Below, piece after piece: positions 39,869 through 49,013 of a DNA stretch of 52,073 bases. The stretch lies in the NCBI GenBank assembly GCA_017531445.1, contig JAFXKZ010000002.1, forward strand, positions 149,213 to 201,285, given 5' to 3'. Each line of letters starts with the position of its first letter. Positions within the stretch are counted from its first letter, which is position 1. Under the pieces are notes generated by a model that saw only the letters and a list, made by a program, of their open reading frames with translations, did not search any database and had not been told where the DNA came from. The position numbers were made by a program, and so were the translations under genes. The DNA is from Kiritimatiellia bacterium. GTDB taxonomy: Bacteria > Verrucomicrobiota > Kiritimatiellia > RFP12 > DVOR01.

Positions 39869-40525
39869 ATGGTGACGGTAATCAGTGGCGTTGATACAGA
39901 TGCAGGAAAGAGCATCGCGACCGGATGGTGGGCGCGTCGGCTTATGGCTTCCGGCAAACGTGTCATTACACAAAAATTGGTACAAACCGGCAACCGCGAG
40001 CTTTCCGAAGATGTCTTGCGTCACCGTGCGATGATGGGAATTCCGTTATTACCGGAGGATGAAGCGCGCTTGACGATGCCTGAAATCTATTCTTATCCTT
40101 GTTCACCCCATTTAGCGGCCCGGCTGGATCGTCGTCCGCTTGACTTGCAGAAAATAACTGAAGCAACAGCCATCTTGGATTCACGTTATGATGAGGTGTT
40201 GCTGGAGGGTGCCGGAGGATTGATGGTGCCGCTTACTGATTCGCTTTTAACGATTGATTACATTCAAGCAAACGGCTACCCGATGATTTTTGTAACCGGG
40301 GGCGTATTAGGTTCAATCAGTCATACACTTTTGGCCTTTGAAGCATTGGAGCGCCGTCCGATTCGCTTGACGCATATCATTTACAACCGTTATCCCGGCC
40401 GCAACGATCGTCTCATTGATGATGAGTCGTGCGCCTATCTACAACGTGAAGCTGCACAACGCTTTCCTGAAGCAGAGTGGTTGGAGCTTCCTATTCTAGA
40501 GCTTTCCCATGCGTCCTGTCCGTAA
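39869..40525 (+). CDS. bioD: Dethiobiotin synthetase
   Basis: Closes the ureido ring of dethiobiotin from diaminopelargonate, CO2 and ATP, the penultimate step of biotin synthesis. The 218-residue protein opens with the P-loop-like SGVDTDAGKSIATGW, and contains EGAGGLMVPL, the conserved glycine-rich active-site segment of BioD. ATG at 39869 follows GGAG by 7 nt; the upstream in-frame extension to 39767 has no family similarity. bioA, bioB and bioF are not in the window. It overlaps the next gene by 17 nt and heads an operon with tetrapyrrole genes and mnmE. The neighbouring divergent gene encodes a biotin enzyme. Confidence 0.92.
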   Translation: MVTVISGVDTDAGKSIATGWWARRLMASGKRVITQKLVQTGNRELSEDVLRHRAMMGIPLLPEDEARLTMPEIYSYPCSPHLAARLDRRPLDLQKITEATAILDSRYDEVLLEGAGGLMVPLTDSLLTIDYIQANGYPMIFVTGGVLGSISHTLLAFEALERRPIRLTHIIYNRYPGRNDRLIDDESCAYLQREAAQRFPEAEWLELPILELSHASCP

Positions 40526-41804
40526 AACTTTTCCGGTGAACCTATTGCTTGAAGCGCAGACGGTGCTCGTGGTTGGCGGCGGGCGTGTGGGGCTGCGAAA
40601 AACACACGCGCTCTTGGCGGCGGGGGCTTATGTGCGTCTGGTTTGTCCGGATGCGTTGCCGGAGTTTGATACACTGCCCATTGAGCGCGTGAAACGTGTC
40701 TTTCAAGCCGATGATGTTACGGGATGTGCATTGGTTATTGCGTGTACCGATGCGAAACAGGTCAACCGTGACATCTTGGAGGCGGCCCGGCAGGCGCGAA
40801 TCCCCTGTTGCTGTGCAGACGGCAATTGGGCGGAGGGGGATTTTATCGTTCCGGCAACGCTGCGGACAGACGACCTCTTGATTAGTGTCTCGACCAGCGG
40901 GCGCAGTTGCCGGACGGCAAAGGAGATAAAAGATGCGTTGGCGCGTCGCTTAAGCCGTTGTTCTCCCGGTCAGCTCTTCATTCTCGGTGTGGATCGGGCC
41001 ATTCCCTTGCCCCCGCACGAGGTGCTTTCCGACAAACTTTCGTTTCTCAGCGGTCTTTACGGATGGTGTTTCCTCACCACGTGTAACCGCACGGAGTTTC
41101 TGGCTTGGGCGGCTCCGGAGTTGATAGAAAGTGGTCTGTTGCAGCACGCTTTTCATCTGCCGGCCGATGCATATGCGTGGCAAAATGCAGAAGCCAGGCG
41201 ACATTTGGTTTACGTCTTGGCAGGGTTGAAAGCCCGAATGATTGGTGAGTTTCATATCGTTGGACAAGTGCGTGATGCGATGGATGCCGCCAGAAACGCC
41301 GGATGGGCCAATGGACAATTGTTGCGTGTTTATGCCGAAGCACTTCAACACGCGCAGGAACTTCGCGCCGCGATTGCACCGCATATTCCGCAGATTGAGG
41401 TGGAAGACTTGGCTTTAGAGGGGGCAAGCGGACGTATTGTGATTGCCGGAACTGGCGCACTTGCTCAAGCAACGCTTGCTAAAGCACGTGCCAGGGGGCT
41501 GGAGGTCACGATGCTGTATCATCGGCGTTTGCTTGAAAATGTGCCGTGCGAACCTCTGGAAAACTGGGCGGAAGTTGTAAAGGGTGCAACGCGATTTATC
41601 TCCGCGCTCACGGTAAAATCCCCAATTTTTGACGCAGAGGCTTTGGGGATTCCGGCGTACGATCTGGGTGCTCCGCGCAATATTTCCGGCGAAAATGTCC
41701 GGGATTTGGATGCGCTTCGCGGTGACTATCTGGCGCGGACGGGAGCAACAGAGACGATTTTATCGCTGGCAGATGCCGTTTATGCGGAGATTACCCGTGA
41801 GTAA
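40509..41804 (+). CDS. Fusion of precorrin-2 dehydrogenase (CysG N-terminal type) with glutamyl-tRNA reductase lacking the C-terminal dimerisation domain
   Basis: A 431-residue two-domain protein. Residues 1-150 are a siroheme-synthase N-terminal domain: NAD-binding GGGRVGLRK at 23-31, IACTDAKQVNRDI and DFIVPATLRTDDLLISVSTSG. Residues about 155-431 resemble glutamyl-tRNA reductase: the catalytic Cys192 in TTCNRTEF, GEFHIVGQVRDA, and an NADPH-binding fold (VIAGTGALAQATLAKAR). The usual GluTR of about 420 residues continues with a helical dimerisation domain that is missing here. The fusion would join the first committed step of tetrapyrrole synthesis to the precorrin-2 step. It overlaps bioD by 17 nt and the next gene by 8 nt. 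Confidence 0.88.
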   Translation: MRPVRKTFPVNLLLEAQTVLVVGGGRVGLRKTHALLAAGAYVRLVCPDALPEFDTLPIERVKRVFQADDVTGCALVIACTDAKQVNRDILEAARQARIPCCCADGNWAEGDFIVPATLRTDDLLISVSTSGRSCRTAKEIKDALARRLSRCSPGQLFILGVDRAIPLPPHEVLSDKLSFLSGLYGWCFLTTCNRTEFLAWAAPELIESGLLQHAFHLPADAYAWQNAEARRHLVYVLAGLKARMIGEFHIVGQVRDAMDAARNAGWANGQLLRVYAEALQHAQELRAAIAPHIPQIEVEDLALEGASGRIVIAGTGALAQATLAKARARGLEVTMLYHRRLLENVPCEPLENWAEVVKGATRFISALTVKSPIFDAEALGIPAYDLGAPRNISGENVRDLDALRGDYLARTGATETILSLADAVYAEITRE

Positions 41805-43815
41805 ACAAACTTTAATTGTTGGCGCACGTGATTCAAAACTCTCGTTACTTCAAGCGGAAACAGCCTTGAAGCAGATTCAGTCGCAGACGGGATTACATTT
41901 CGTGTTGCGCGCATTCTCTTCGCCCGGCGATCGCGATCAGACGACAGATTTACGGCAATCGCCGGGAAATTTCTTTACAAAAGATCTGGATGATGCATTA
42001 CTCTCCGGAGAAATTGATCTTGCGATTCATTCGGCCAAGGATTTGCCTCCGGAAGGGCTTCCTCCGGCATTGGACTGGTTTTGGCTTCCGTGGCGCGAAG
42101 ATCCGCGTGATGCGCTGGTAATGCGCAGGGGGATAATTTCGCCGAAACGGATCGGAATCAGCAGTGGACGCAGGGAAACATGGGCAGCGAAGCGTTTCCC
42201 AAAGGCAGAGCGTGTAACGTTACGGGGAGCGATCCCTGCACGGCTTCAGCAACTGGATGATGGAAAATATGATGCGATTGTCATTGCGGCTGCTGCGTTG
42301 CATCGATTGGAGCAAGCGCACCGGATAGATGAATATATCCCGATATCCGAATTGACTCCGCCGCCGGGGCAGGGCGTTTTGGCGGTAACATTCCGCCGTG
42401 AAGATGGCCTGCTGCGGAAATTACGCAATCTCTACATCAAAAGTGTGCGCTTCGCAGGGGCCGGTGTCGGTGATGGTGAACTTTGCACAATTGCGGCATT
42501 ACGAGAAATCCAAGCGGCCGATTGCATTATCTATGATGCGTTGATGGATGCGTCATTGCTTGAGGAAGCAGGGAAGTTGAATCCTTGCGTTGAAAAGATT
42601 TATGTCGGGAAACGTAGTGGAAAACATGCGTTGAAACAGGAAGCGATTACCGCATTGATTGGCGAACATGTGCGCCGGGGGCAACGTGTCTTACGCCTGA
42701 AAGGCGGTGATCCCGGTCTCTTTGGTCGATTAACCGAAGAGACCACGGCACTTGCTCAAGATGGGATTCCCTTTTGTGTCTATCCGGGGGTCAGTGCGCT
42801 GAATACTGCGACAACGGCAACAGGAATGTTGTTGACACGTCGGCATGAAGCGCGCGGTTTTCAAGTGGCAACACCGCGAAGTCAAGGTAAAGAAATGCCG
42901 CACGTGTGGTTTATGGCTCTTGGTATGGCCGGAGAAATTGCGCGGGATTATCCTCCCGAGATGCCCTACGCGATCGTTTATGATGCCGGCACCCCGGCGC
43001 AAACAATTGTGCGGGGAACGGCGGGTGAATTGGTGCAGGCTTCTCCGCTTTCCGTTGAACGCCCAGGGGTATTGCTCTTCGGAGCGTTTACGAAAAATGC
43101 CTTTCCGCAGAACGGATTGTTGGCAGGACAAAAAGTTTGGGTTACCGGAAGTCAAAGTATTGTTCGCAAGGCGCGTCTTTCGATAATCGACCATGGGGGA
43201 ATCCCGGTGGTGCAGCCTTTAATTCGGTTTGAGCCCTTGAGGGAAGTGAAAATCCGGCCGAGTAAAGGGTATAATCTTCTGGTGGTGACATCGCCGACGG
43301 CTGCACATTTCTTGTTGAAGCAGATGGTTAGTCCAATTCAATTTCTGCCGAAAAAAATTGCTGTTACAGGCCCTGCGACAGCAGAAGCCCTTCGTTCACT
43401 CAATACAGAAACCATAATGCCGGAACGCAATTTCAGTGCTCAAGGTTTGTTAGAGGCGTTGCCCCGCGATCTCACCGGGATGAAAATCTTGCGCATTCGC
43501 AGTGAAGAAGCCGGGACATTTCTTGCAGAAGAATTGAAGAAACGGGGCGCAAAGGTGAAAGATCTTTCACTCTATCGTACGGTTGAATGCCCGATTTCTG
43601 TACCTCCTCCGCATGATGTTGTTTTTCTGGCTTCTTCAAGTGCCGCACGTGCATGGTTGACTTCTGATACGGATCATGAACGGGCTGTTGTCGCTATGGG
43701 CGAACCGACTGCAGCAACTTTACGTCGCAATGGAGTGGCACCTTCTGTCGTAGCTCCTGTGCAAACTGTGGCGGAAGCGATTTTTACTTATGCCGCAGGG
43801 AGGCTTTATGTCTGA
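41797..43815 (+). CDS. Triple fusion: HemC-like hydroxymethylbilane synthase, uroporphyrinogen-III C-methyltransferase, uroporphyrinogen-III synthase
   Basis: 672 residues from a GTG start at 41797, which follows GGAG by 7 nt and overlaps the previous gene by 8 nt. Residues 1-213 match domains 1 and 2 of HemC ([21 protein letters not shown] with Asp82; [13 protein letters not shown]). Residues about 216-440 match SUMT/CobA ([47 protein letters not shown]). Residues about 445-672 match HemD ([44 protein letters not shown]). HemC domain 3, which carries the cysteine holding the dipyrromethane primer, is absent. Products would lead to precorrin-2, used with the upstream fusion for siroheme or cobalamin. 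Confidence 0.9.
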   Translation: MSKQTLIVGARDSKLSLLQAETALKQIQSQTGLHFVLRAFSSPGDRDQTTDLRQSPGNFFTKDLDDALLSGEIDLAIHSAKDLPPEGLPPALDWFWLPWREDPRDALVMRRGIISPKRIGISSGRRETWAAKRFPKAERVTLRGAIPARLQQLDDGKYDAIVIAAAALHRLEQAHRIDEYIPISELTPPPGQGVLAVTFRREDGLLRKLRNLYIKSVRFAGAGVGDGELCTIAALREIQAADCIIYDALMDASLLEEAGKLNPCVEKIYVGKRSGKHALKQEAITALIGEHVRRGQRVLRLKGGDPGLFGRLTEETTALAQDGIPFCVYPGVSALNTATTATGMLLTRRHEARGFQVATPRSQGKEMPHVWFMALGMAGEIARDYPPEMPYAIVYDAGTPAQTIVRGTAGELVQASPLSVERPGVLLFGAFTKNAFPQNGLLAGQKVWVTGSQSIVRKARLSIIDHGGIPVVQPLIRFEPLREVKIRPSKGYNLLVVTSPTAAHFLLKQMVSPIQFLPKKIAVTGPATAEALRSLNTETIMPERNFSAQGLLEALPRDLTGMKILRIRSEEAGTFLAEELKKRGAKVKDLSLYRTVECPISVPPPHDVVFLASSSAARAWLTSDTDHERAVVAMGEPTAATLRRNGVAPSVVAPVQTVAEAIFTYAAGRLYV

Positions 43816-45121
43816 ACCAATTGCAGCATTGGCAACAGCCTCCGGGATGGGAGGAGTTGCGGTAATCCGTTTGAGCGGGGATCGTGTTTATGCTATTGCT
43901 GACGCGCTGACGCGTCTTCCGTTTCCTCCGTCTCAACGTCAACCGGGGACGTTTGTGTATGCTTCGCTTTACGGAGAGAATGATGAGGTGTTGGATGATG
44001 CGATTCTGCTTTTTTTCCGCGCACCGCACAGTTATACCGGCGAAGATACGGTGGAATTCCATGTACATGGAGGGCAGATTGTTCCGCAAAAAGTCTTGAA
44101 ACGATTGTGGGAATTGGGTGCGCGTCCTGCGCAAGCAGGAGAGTTCACAAAGCGCGCTTTTTTGAATGGTCGCATGGACTTGACGCAGGCAGAAGCCGTA
44201 GCAGATATTATTGCCGCCCGCAGTACGCGTGCAGAACGCGCAGCACGAGCCAATTTACAGGGATGCTTAGGGGAGACATTGTCGCCGCTTTACGAGGATG
44301 TTCTTGCACACGCTGTTCAAGTGGAGCATCTGCTGGATTTTGACGAGGGGGAGTTGCCGGCAGACTTTTTTAGTGACGTGATTGAACGTCTTTCACAGTT
44401 GGCAGAACATACCAAATCCCTTCTTGCGACATGGCATGAAAGTCGTTTAGTGCGCGAAGGCGCATTGGTTGTTATTGCCGGAAAGCCCAATGCGGGGAAA
44501 TCAACACTGTTGAATCTGCTGTTAGGGTATGACCGTGCAATTGTCAGTGACGAGGCCGGAACGACGCGTGACACGATTGAAGAAACGTTTCTTTTAGATG
44601 GTGTTCCGATCCGTTTAACCGATACTGCCGGGTTACGTGATGCGCCGGGACTCGTTGAGCGTGAGGGGGTTTCCCGAGCAAAAGCTCTTCTTGAGTATGC
44701 AGATGTGGTGTTGTATTTGATTGCTGAACCCGATTCCTCAGAGCCGCCGGAAGGGGCGATAGTTATTCATACAAAAGCGGATCTTGTCGCTCCGCCGCAT
44801 GGCTCATTGGCGATTTCTGTTCATGAACAACCTCAGTTGGCACGTGCGTGTGTGTGCAGTGTTTTGCGAAAGGCGTTGCAACTTTCCGCCGGGGAGACTG
44901 CGCATGCCACGCTTGCGAATGAACGACAATTCGCCTTGCTGACGAACGCAGATTCTGCATTACAAGAGGCCATCTTGGCGTTTAAGAAGGGGGAAATCGG
45001 ATATGTGCCGGCGGCGCAACGTCTTCGTGCAGCGGCGGAAGCCTTGGGAGATATTCTTGGGCGCACATATTCAGAGGATTTACTTGATCGTGTTTTTTCA
45101 ACGTTTTGCATTGGGAAATGA
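43808..45121 (+). CDS. mnmE: tRNA modification GTPase MnmE
   Basis: With MnmG it installs the cmnm5 group on wobble uridines. The 437-residue protein has the N-terminal folate-binding domain ([37 protein letters not shown]), the inserted G domain with G1 (GKPNAGKST), G2 (GTTRDTIEE), G3 (DTAGLRD) and G4 (HTKAD), and the C-terminal CIGK motif with its catalytic Cys. The ATG at 43808 follows GGGAGG by 4 nt and overlaps the preceding gene by 8 nt. Length is slightly short of the usual 450-460. It ends the bioD operon. Confidence 0.95.
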   Translation: MSEPIAALATASGMGGVAVIRLSGDRVYAIADALTRLPFPPSQRQPGTFVYASLYGENDEVLDDAILLFFRAPHSYTGEDTVEFHVHGGQIVPQKVLKRLWELGARPAQAGEFTKRAFLNGRMDLTQAEAVADIIAARSTRAERAARANLQGCLGETLSPLYEDVLAHAVQVEHLLDFDEGELPADFFSDVIERLSQLAEHTKSLLATWHESRLVREGALVVIAGKPNAGKSTLLNLLLGYDRAIVSDEAGTTRDTIEETFLLDGVPIRLTDTAGLRDAPGLVEREGVSRAKALLEYADVVLYLIAEPDSSEPPEGAIVIHTKADLVAPPHGSLAISVHEQPQLARACVCSVLRKALQLSAGETAHATLANERQFALLTNADSALQEAILAFKKGEIGYVPAAQRLRAAAEALGDILGRTYSEDLLDRVFSTFCIGK

Positions 45122-45173
45122 ATCAATTGCGTTGCCTATATTCATTCATAGCGAGGGCATTTGCTTCTGATTA

Positions 45174-45182
45174 TGCTATGAT
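45174..45182 (+). promoter_or_regulatory. Extended -10 promoter of lemA
   Basis: TGCTATGAT, an extended -10 box, ends 78 nt upstream of the lemA ATG. No -35 is evident at the proper distance. Confidence 0.45.
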
Positions 45183-45260
45183 GTGCCCGAGGTGATAGCC
45201 TTTGTTTGTGCCAAATCAATTGGAAATGTATTGTAAAGACGTTAAGTAAGGAGGCTGGTG

Positions 45261-45926
45261 ATGGCTAATGAGTTGGATGAAATGACGGGTGCAAAAAATA
45301 CAGGCGGACGTGATGTGTATGTTATTGAACGTCAGCTTCCTGTGCGAATTGGCGTTGGTTCGCTGTTGTTTGAGGTGATGCTGTGGGTCTGTGGCGTGAT
45401 TCCCGGATTGATATTCCTCTTCATGAAGATTTCGGCCCGGAACTATTTCCAGCAGCTTCAGCAGAAAATTCAAGCGGATGCTTCGCAGATTGATAATTTC
45501 CTTGAACAACGCGTCATGATATTACAGAACGTTGCACGCCTGGTCGACAAGGCGATTGCGTTGGATACAGATGTGATGAAAGCTGTAGCGGCTTATCGGG
45601 GAGGTGGCATGGTCTCCGATGCCACCCGTAATGCTGTTGCGACGCAATTGGACACAGCTTTTGGGCGACTTTTCCCGCAGGTGGAGGCTTATCCGGAGTT
45701 GAAAGCCCATGTGGCAATCGCCGATGCCATGCAACAGAATAATTATCTTCAGCGTGAAATCACCGCTGCACGAGCATTGTATAATGACACGATAACACAG
45801 TGGAATACCGATATTTTCGCGTGGCCGACGAAGATGATTGTGGCCGCACGTGCCGGATATACCACGCGGATTCCATTTACAGCATCGGCTGAGATTAAAG
45901 CGCAAGCGCGCTCTGTATTCTTCTGA
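45261..45926 (+). CDS. lemA: LemA-family membrane protein
   Basis: A 221-residue protein with one N-terminal membrane segment (about 30-55, VMLWVCGVIPGLIFLF) followed by a long helical domain with the LemA pattern (FFQQLQQKIQADASQIDNFLEQRVMILQNVARLV). LemA proteins are widespread and tied to envelope functions, but the biochemical role is not known. AAGGAGG stands 6 nt before the ATG at 45261. Its stop codon shares a base with the start of the next gene (TGATG), so translation is coupled to the 590-residue membrane protein, which probably works with it. Confidence 0.85.
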   Translation: MANELDEMTGAKNTGGRDVYVIERQLPVRIGVGSLLFEVMLWVCGVIPGLIFLFMKISARNYFQQLQQKIQADASQIDNFLEQRVMILQNVARLVDKAIALDTDVMKAVAAYRGGGMVSDATRNAVATQLDTAFGRLFPQVEAYPELKAHVAIADAMQQNNYLQREITAARALYNDTITQWNTDIFAWPTKMIVAARAGYTTRIPFTASAEIKAQARSVFF

Positions 45927-47698
45927 TGTCAAGACTTTCGGAGCCGCTTGAGGCCTATCGTTCTTATTTGAATGAGCAACATTACCGTCTCGTTCGTGAG
46001 ACGTTGGATGTGCTTATCCGGCGTTCCGGTGTGGATGGCGCAGCCAATCAGCGGACGGTGCGCGATTTGAATCGTATTCTTGCGCGCTTGATTTCTTTTC
46101 GGAAGAAGCTTGCTTTCTTGCGTGGATTGGATGCAGGTATCCTTTTTCTTTTAGTCTTGAGTGCAAGCGGTGGAGTGGTGGCATTCGTTCTCTATTGTAT
46201 GGGGCACGTCTTTACACATTCTTTGAAATTCATCCTTGTTTCATTTTTATTGACCCTGTCTGCCGCGCTGCTTCGAGCTTTGTGGATGAAGCAGAAAATA
46301 GCGCGTGTGACTGCGGAAGTTTCACGTCTGGAGGCGCAACGGCAGACGTTGGAAGCGCAAGCCTGGGATGAGATGGCACCGCTGAACCATCTGTTTACAT
46401 GGGATACCGTAACGGATATTATCCGTAAAATTTTGCCTGAAATCACTTTTGACCGCCTGCATTCACAAGCACATTTGGAAGATCTTACGGATAATCTGGA
46501 TTGGCGGATGCACTTGACAGAGAAAATTTCCGTCTCGGATTTGCAGAGCGGCGACATCGCGGGAAATCCCTTTGTTATTGCGAAAGGGAAAACCGTTAAA
46601 ATGCTGAAAAAGAGGTATTCCGGAACGAAAACCGTGTGGGTGAGCAAGCGAACGGTTAATGCAGAAGGGCGTAGTGTTACTCGGCGTGTGCCGGAAGTGC
46701 TTGCTGCCGACATTGAACGTCCATTTCCGGATTATCGGGAGGTTGCGTTTGTGCTCTTGGGGAGTGATGCTGCGCCGAATCTGAATTTTTCCCGTGAGCC
46801 TTCGCGGCATTCCGGAAAGGAAGATACCTTTTTCAATCGATTGGCAAAACGTCGGACAACCAAGCAATTGGAAGCGTTCTCCAGAAATCTTACCGATGAA
46901 TATGGCTTTACAATGATGGCGAATCGGGAGTTTGAAACATTGTTTCATGCGACCGATCGTTCGGATGAACGTGAATTCCGCCTTTTATTTACGCCTTATG
47001 CGCAACAGCAGATGGTGGCATTATTAAATGACACTACGATTGGTTATGGAGATGATTTCCAAATGATTAAGGAAAAGCGAAGCACGTTGCTTTTTCCCGA
47101 ACATTTGCAAACGGCCAACATCGCGCTTGATCCGGCGCAATTTTATCATTATGATCTTGAACAAATCAAAAAAACGTTTCTCTCTTTTAATCTTGATTAC
47201 TTCAAACATCTTTACTTTGCGCTTGCGCCACTGCTGACGATTCCGCTTTATTGTCATCTGCGGAATAAGACCAAACATACGCTGCACAGGGAGTATTTTG
47301 AAACCTCCCCATGGGAAAATGAAGTAATCGCCAATGTCTACGGTGATGCGGCCTTCCGTCATCCGGAATGCGCAACGCCCTGCATTCTCAAGACAGAAAC
47401 GCGCAGTCACGGTGATGTCACCATTTTTGATGTGACAGCGCACGGTTATCGGGAAATCCCCAGGACAGAATGGATTTCTGTTGCCGACAGCAACGGGAAT
47501 TATCATAAAGTGCCGGTGGAATGGTTTGAATACGCGCCGGTACAGCAGACGTCCAGAGTGATTGCTGTGCCGGATGGAAACGCGGAAGCGCAAGCTGCCA
47601 CCGCTGCTGAATCCATAAAAGCCATGTTGAAAGAAAATGGATTTGCGTTCCACACGTTTTCGCATATCCGTGCCACGTATACGGCGATTTTGACGTGA
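45926..47698 (+). CDS. Membrane protein of unknown function, LemA partner
   Basis: A 590-residue protein that I cannot assign to a named family. Two hydrophobic helices (about 70-92 and 100-120) are followed by a coiled coil (about 121-147), a large soluble region, a third likely helix (about 425-445, FALAPLLTIPLYCHL) and a beta-rich C-terminal part. Residues 45-65 are basic and precede the first helix. It starts on the last base of the lemA stop, so the two are coupled. LemA genes in other bacteria are often next to large membrane proteins such as TPM, DUF3137 or HtpX; this one has an analogous position. Only weak terminator signals follow. Confidence 0.7.
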   Translation: MSRLSEPLEAYRSYLNEQHYRLVRETLDVLIRRSGVDGAANQRTVRDLNRILARLISFRKKLAFLRGLDAGILFLLVLSASGGVVAFVLYCMGHVFTHSLKFILVSFLLTLSAALLRALWMKQKIARVTAEVSRLEAQRQTLEAQAWDEMAPLNHLFTWDTVTDIIRKILPEITFDRLHSQAHLEDLTDNLDWRMHLTEKISVSDLQSGDIAGNPFVIAKGKTVKMLKKRYSGTKTVWVSKRTVNAEGRSVTRRVPEVLAADIERPFPDYREVAFVLLGSDAAPNLNFSREPSRHSGKEDTFFNRLAKRRTTKQLEAFSRNLTDEYGFTMMANREFETLFHATDRSDEREFRLLFTPYAQQQMVALLNDTTIGYGDDFQMIKEKRSTLLFPEHLQTANIALDPAQFYHYDLEQIKKTFLSFNLDYFKHLYFALAPLLTIPLYCHLRNKTKHTLHREYFETSPWENEVIANVYGDAAFRHPECATPCILKTETRSHGDVTIFDVTAHGYREIPRTEWISVADSNGNYHKVPVEWFEYAPVQQTSRVIAVPDGNAEAQAATAAESIKAMLKENGFAFHTFSHIRATYTAILT

Positions 47699-47838
47699 TT
47701 TTTTCATCATAAGCCTAAACTGCCAAAAGGAAAATGATCTCCTTTCTTCCCGAAATTCTTTTTGTTTGAGAAGGTGCAGGTGCACGGGGAGGCGCGTGTT
47801 GCACGAACACCTGAATTACCTCCGTGGAGAAGGCAATC

Positions 47839-47922
47839 GGATATCGGCGAAATTGCCGCTCACTCTCGCCGATACGCATCGTCAATCTCGCCGAGAGTGA
47901 GGGGGTAACTTCGGCGATGTTT
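47839..47922. repeat. 22-bp phased palindrome array 7 (four units)
   Basis: Cores start at 47844 (TCGGCGA), 47866 (TCGCCGA), 47888 (TCGCCGA) and 47911 (TCGGCGA); steps are 22, 22 and 23 bp. Units 1 and 2 form TATCGGCGA-N15-TCGCCGATA, and CACTCTCG/CGAGAGTG spans units 2 and 3. It lies in a convergent gap between the LemA-partner gene and the methyltransferase remnant. Confidence 0.88.
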
Positions 47923-47980
47923 GTTTTTTACTTGCGGCAAGTCCCATTTGTGTATTGCTGAACGTTACCGTAGACTTGGC

Positions 47981-48002
47981 AAAAAACGCCCCGTATGGGG
48001 CG
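47981..48002 (-). terminator. Terminator downstream of the methyltransferase remnant
   Basis: On the minus strand CGCCCC-ATAC-GGGGCG followed by six T. It lies about 50 nt after the stop of the pseudogene and is a typical intrinsic terminator. Confidence 0.9.
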
Positions 48003-48049
48003 TGTACTATTCGGCAAAATTTGACAGCAAACCGCAAGTTCTGCGGGAG

Positions 48050-48603
48050 TTAAGGTTGATTTGGATGGAGAAAATGAGGTTTGCCGTACTTTGACAAATA
48101 ATACAAAATACTCCGTTCTGCAATCTCAAGACAGTGTTGAAACATCTCTGCTTCGCTCCATGCGCTTGGCCTGAAAGAGCATTCCCCGGGATGAATTTTC
48201 AGGTCGTTTCGGGGAGCATAAAGCTCAGTAATAAATCCGGGTAGGCATTCTGTCCGGATCTGGTTTTCCAGATGGCGCAGTTCTTCTTGAAGAAGAGGAA
48301 AATCAACCTCAGAGCGATTAGTGAGATAGCACGCATTATTTACTTCGGCATAGGCTTCCAAGTCGTTTACGTAGAGTGCGGATGCGTGTTGCTTGAAATA
48401 ACGGGCACAATTCCACTTCCGGAAAACAAGTCGGCATATTGCAACTTGCGTTTGTGAAGACGTTGCTTGATGTCCATTACGGCTGTATTGATAAATGGCA
48501 GAAGGGATCGTTTATTTCCGAGATAAGTAATGATTTGCTCTTTTGGAAAGAAAGGATTTTCAGAGTGTTGAAGCCGGATAGGTGACAGAATAAAGTGCGT
48601 CCT
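48050..48603 (-). pseudogene. Decayed D12-class N6-adenine DNA methyltransferase
   Basis: Two reading frames joined across a one-base deletion at about 48406 give one continuous methyltransferase-like sequence. The 5' part has ITYLGNKRSLLPFINTAV, the SAM-binding start, and DLFSGSGIV. After the shift it continues as ARYFKQHASALYVNDLEAYA, then ELYAPRNDLKIHPGECSF and an end HFLHPNQP. The intact family continues with a DPPY catalytic motif, which is missing, so the 3' half is also lost or replaced. The upstream frame is open to 48639 but has no ATG in place; AGG at 48603-48601 may be a mutated start. It is a dead gene, presumably from a restriction-modification or phage cassette. Confidence 0.75.
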
Positions 48604-48956
48604 CTTTTCGCGTCTTAAGTCCGGCCCTAGGATTTGCCTTTATCCAAACGCGCAAAGAAGACGCTCCAATGGAGGCGCATCCTGCTTTTGACACATTGCC
48701 GGATAGTGCGAATTTCCCAGGTCGACTTAAGCAACAATGCTGTGCAGTGCACAAAATCATTTACTATGGCTCTCCTATAGTGCATGAATGGTAGAACAGA
48801 GTATTCAAAAGAAGAAAATCCAAAACAGACATGACATTCTGCAATAGAGTTTTTATTTGATGATAAAGTGGGCGTGATTCAAAGCAGTTAGACGCCTTTT
48901 GGTTTTGGACTGAATGGCAGATATTTTTTACGAAAGAGAAGGGGAGTGAGGAAATG
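48604..48956. other. Non-coding region between the methyltransferase remnant and the kinase-like gene
   Basis: About 350 bp in which I see no supported gene or repeat. One isolated TGGGCGT at 48866 is not phased with any other core. Confidence 0.5.
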
Positions 48957-48965
48957 TGCTACAAT
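48957..48965 (+). promoter_or_regulatory. Extended -10 promoter of the LPS-kinase-like gene
   Basis: TGCTACAAT, extended -10, about 48 nt before the ATG at 49014. No -35 is evident. Confidence 0.5.
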
Positions 48966-49013
48966 AAATAGGACGCGTGGCAGTATTGTGCGATAAGTAG
49001 AAAGGAAATTGCA

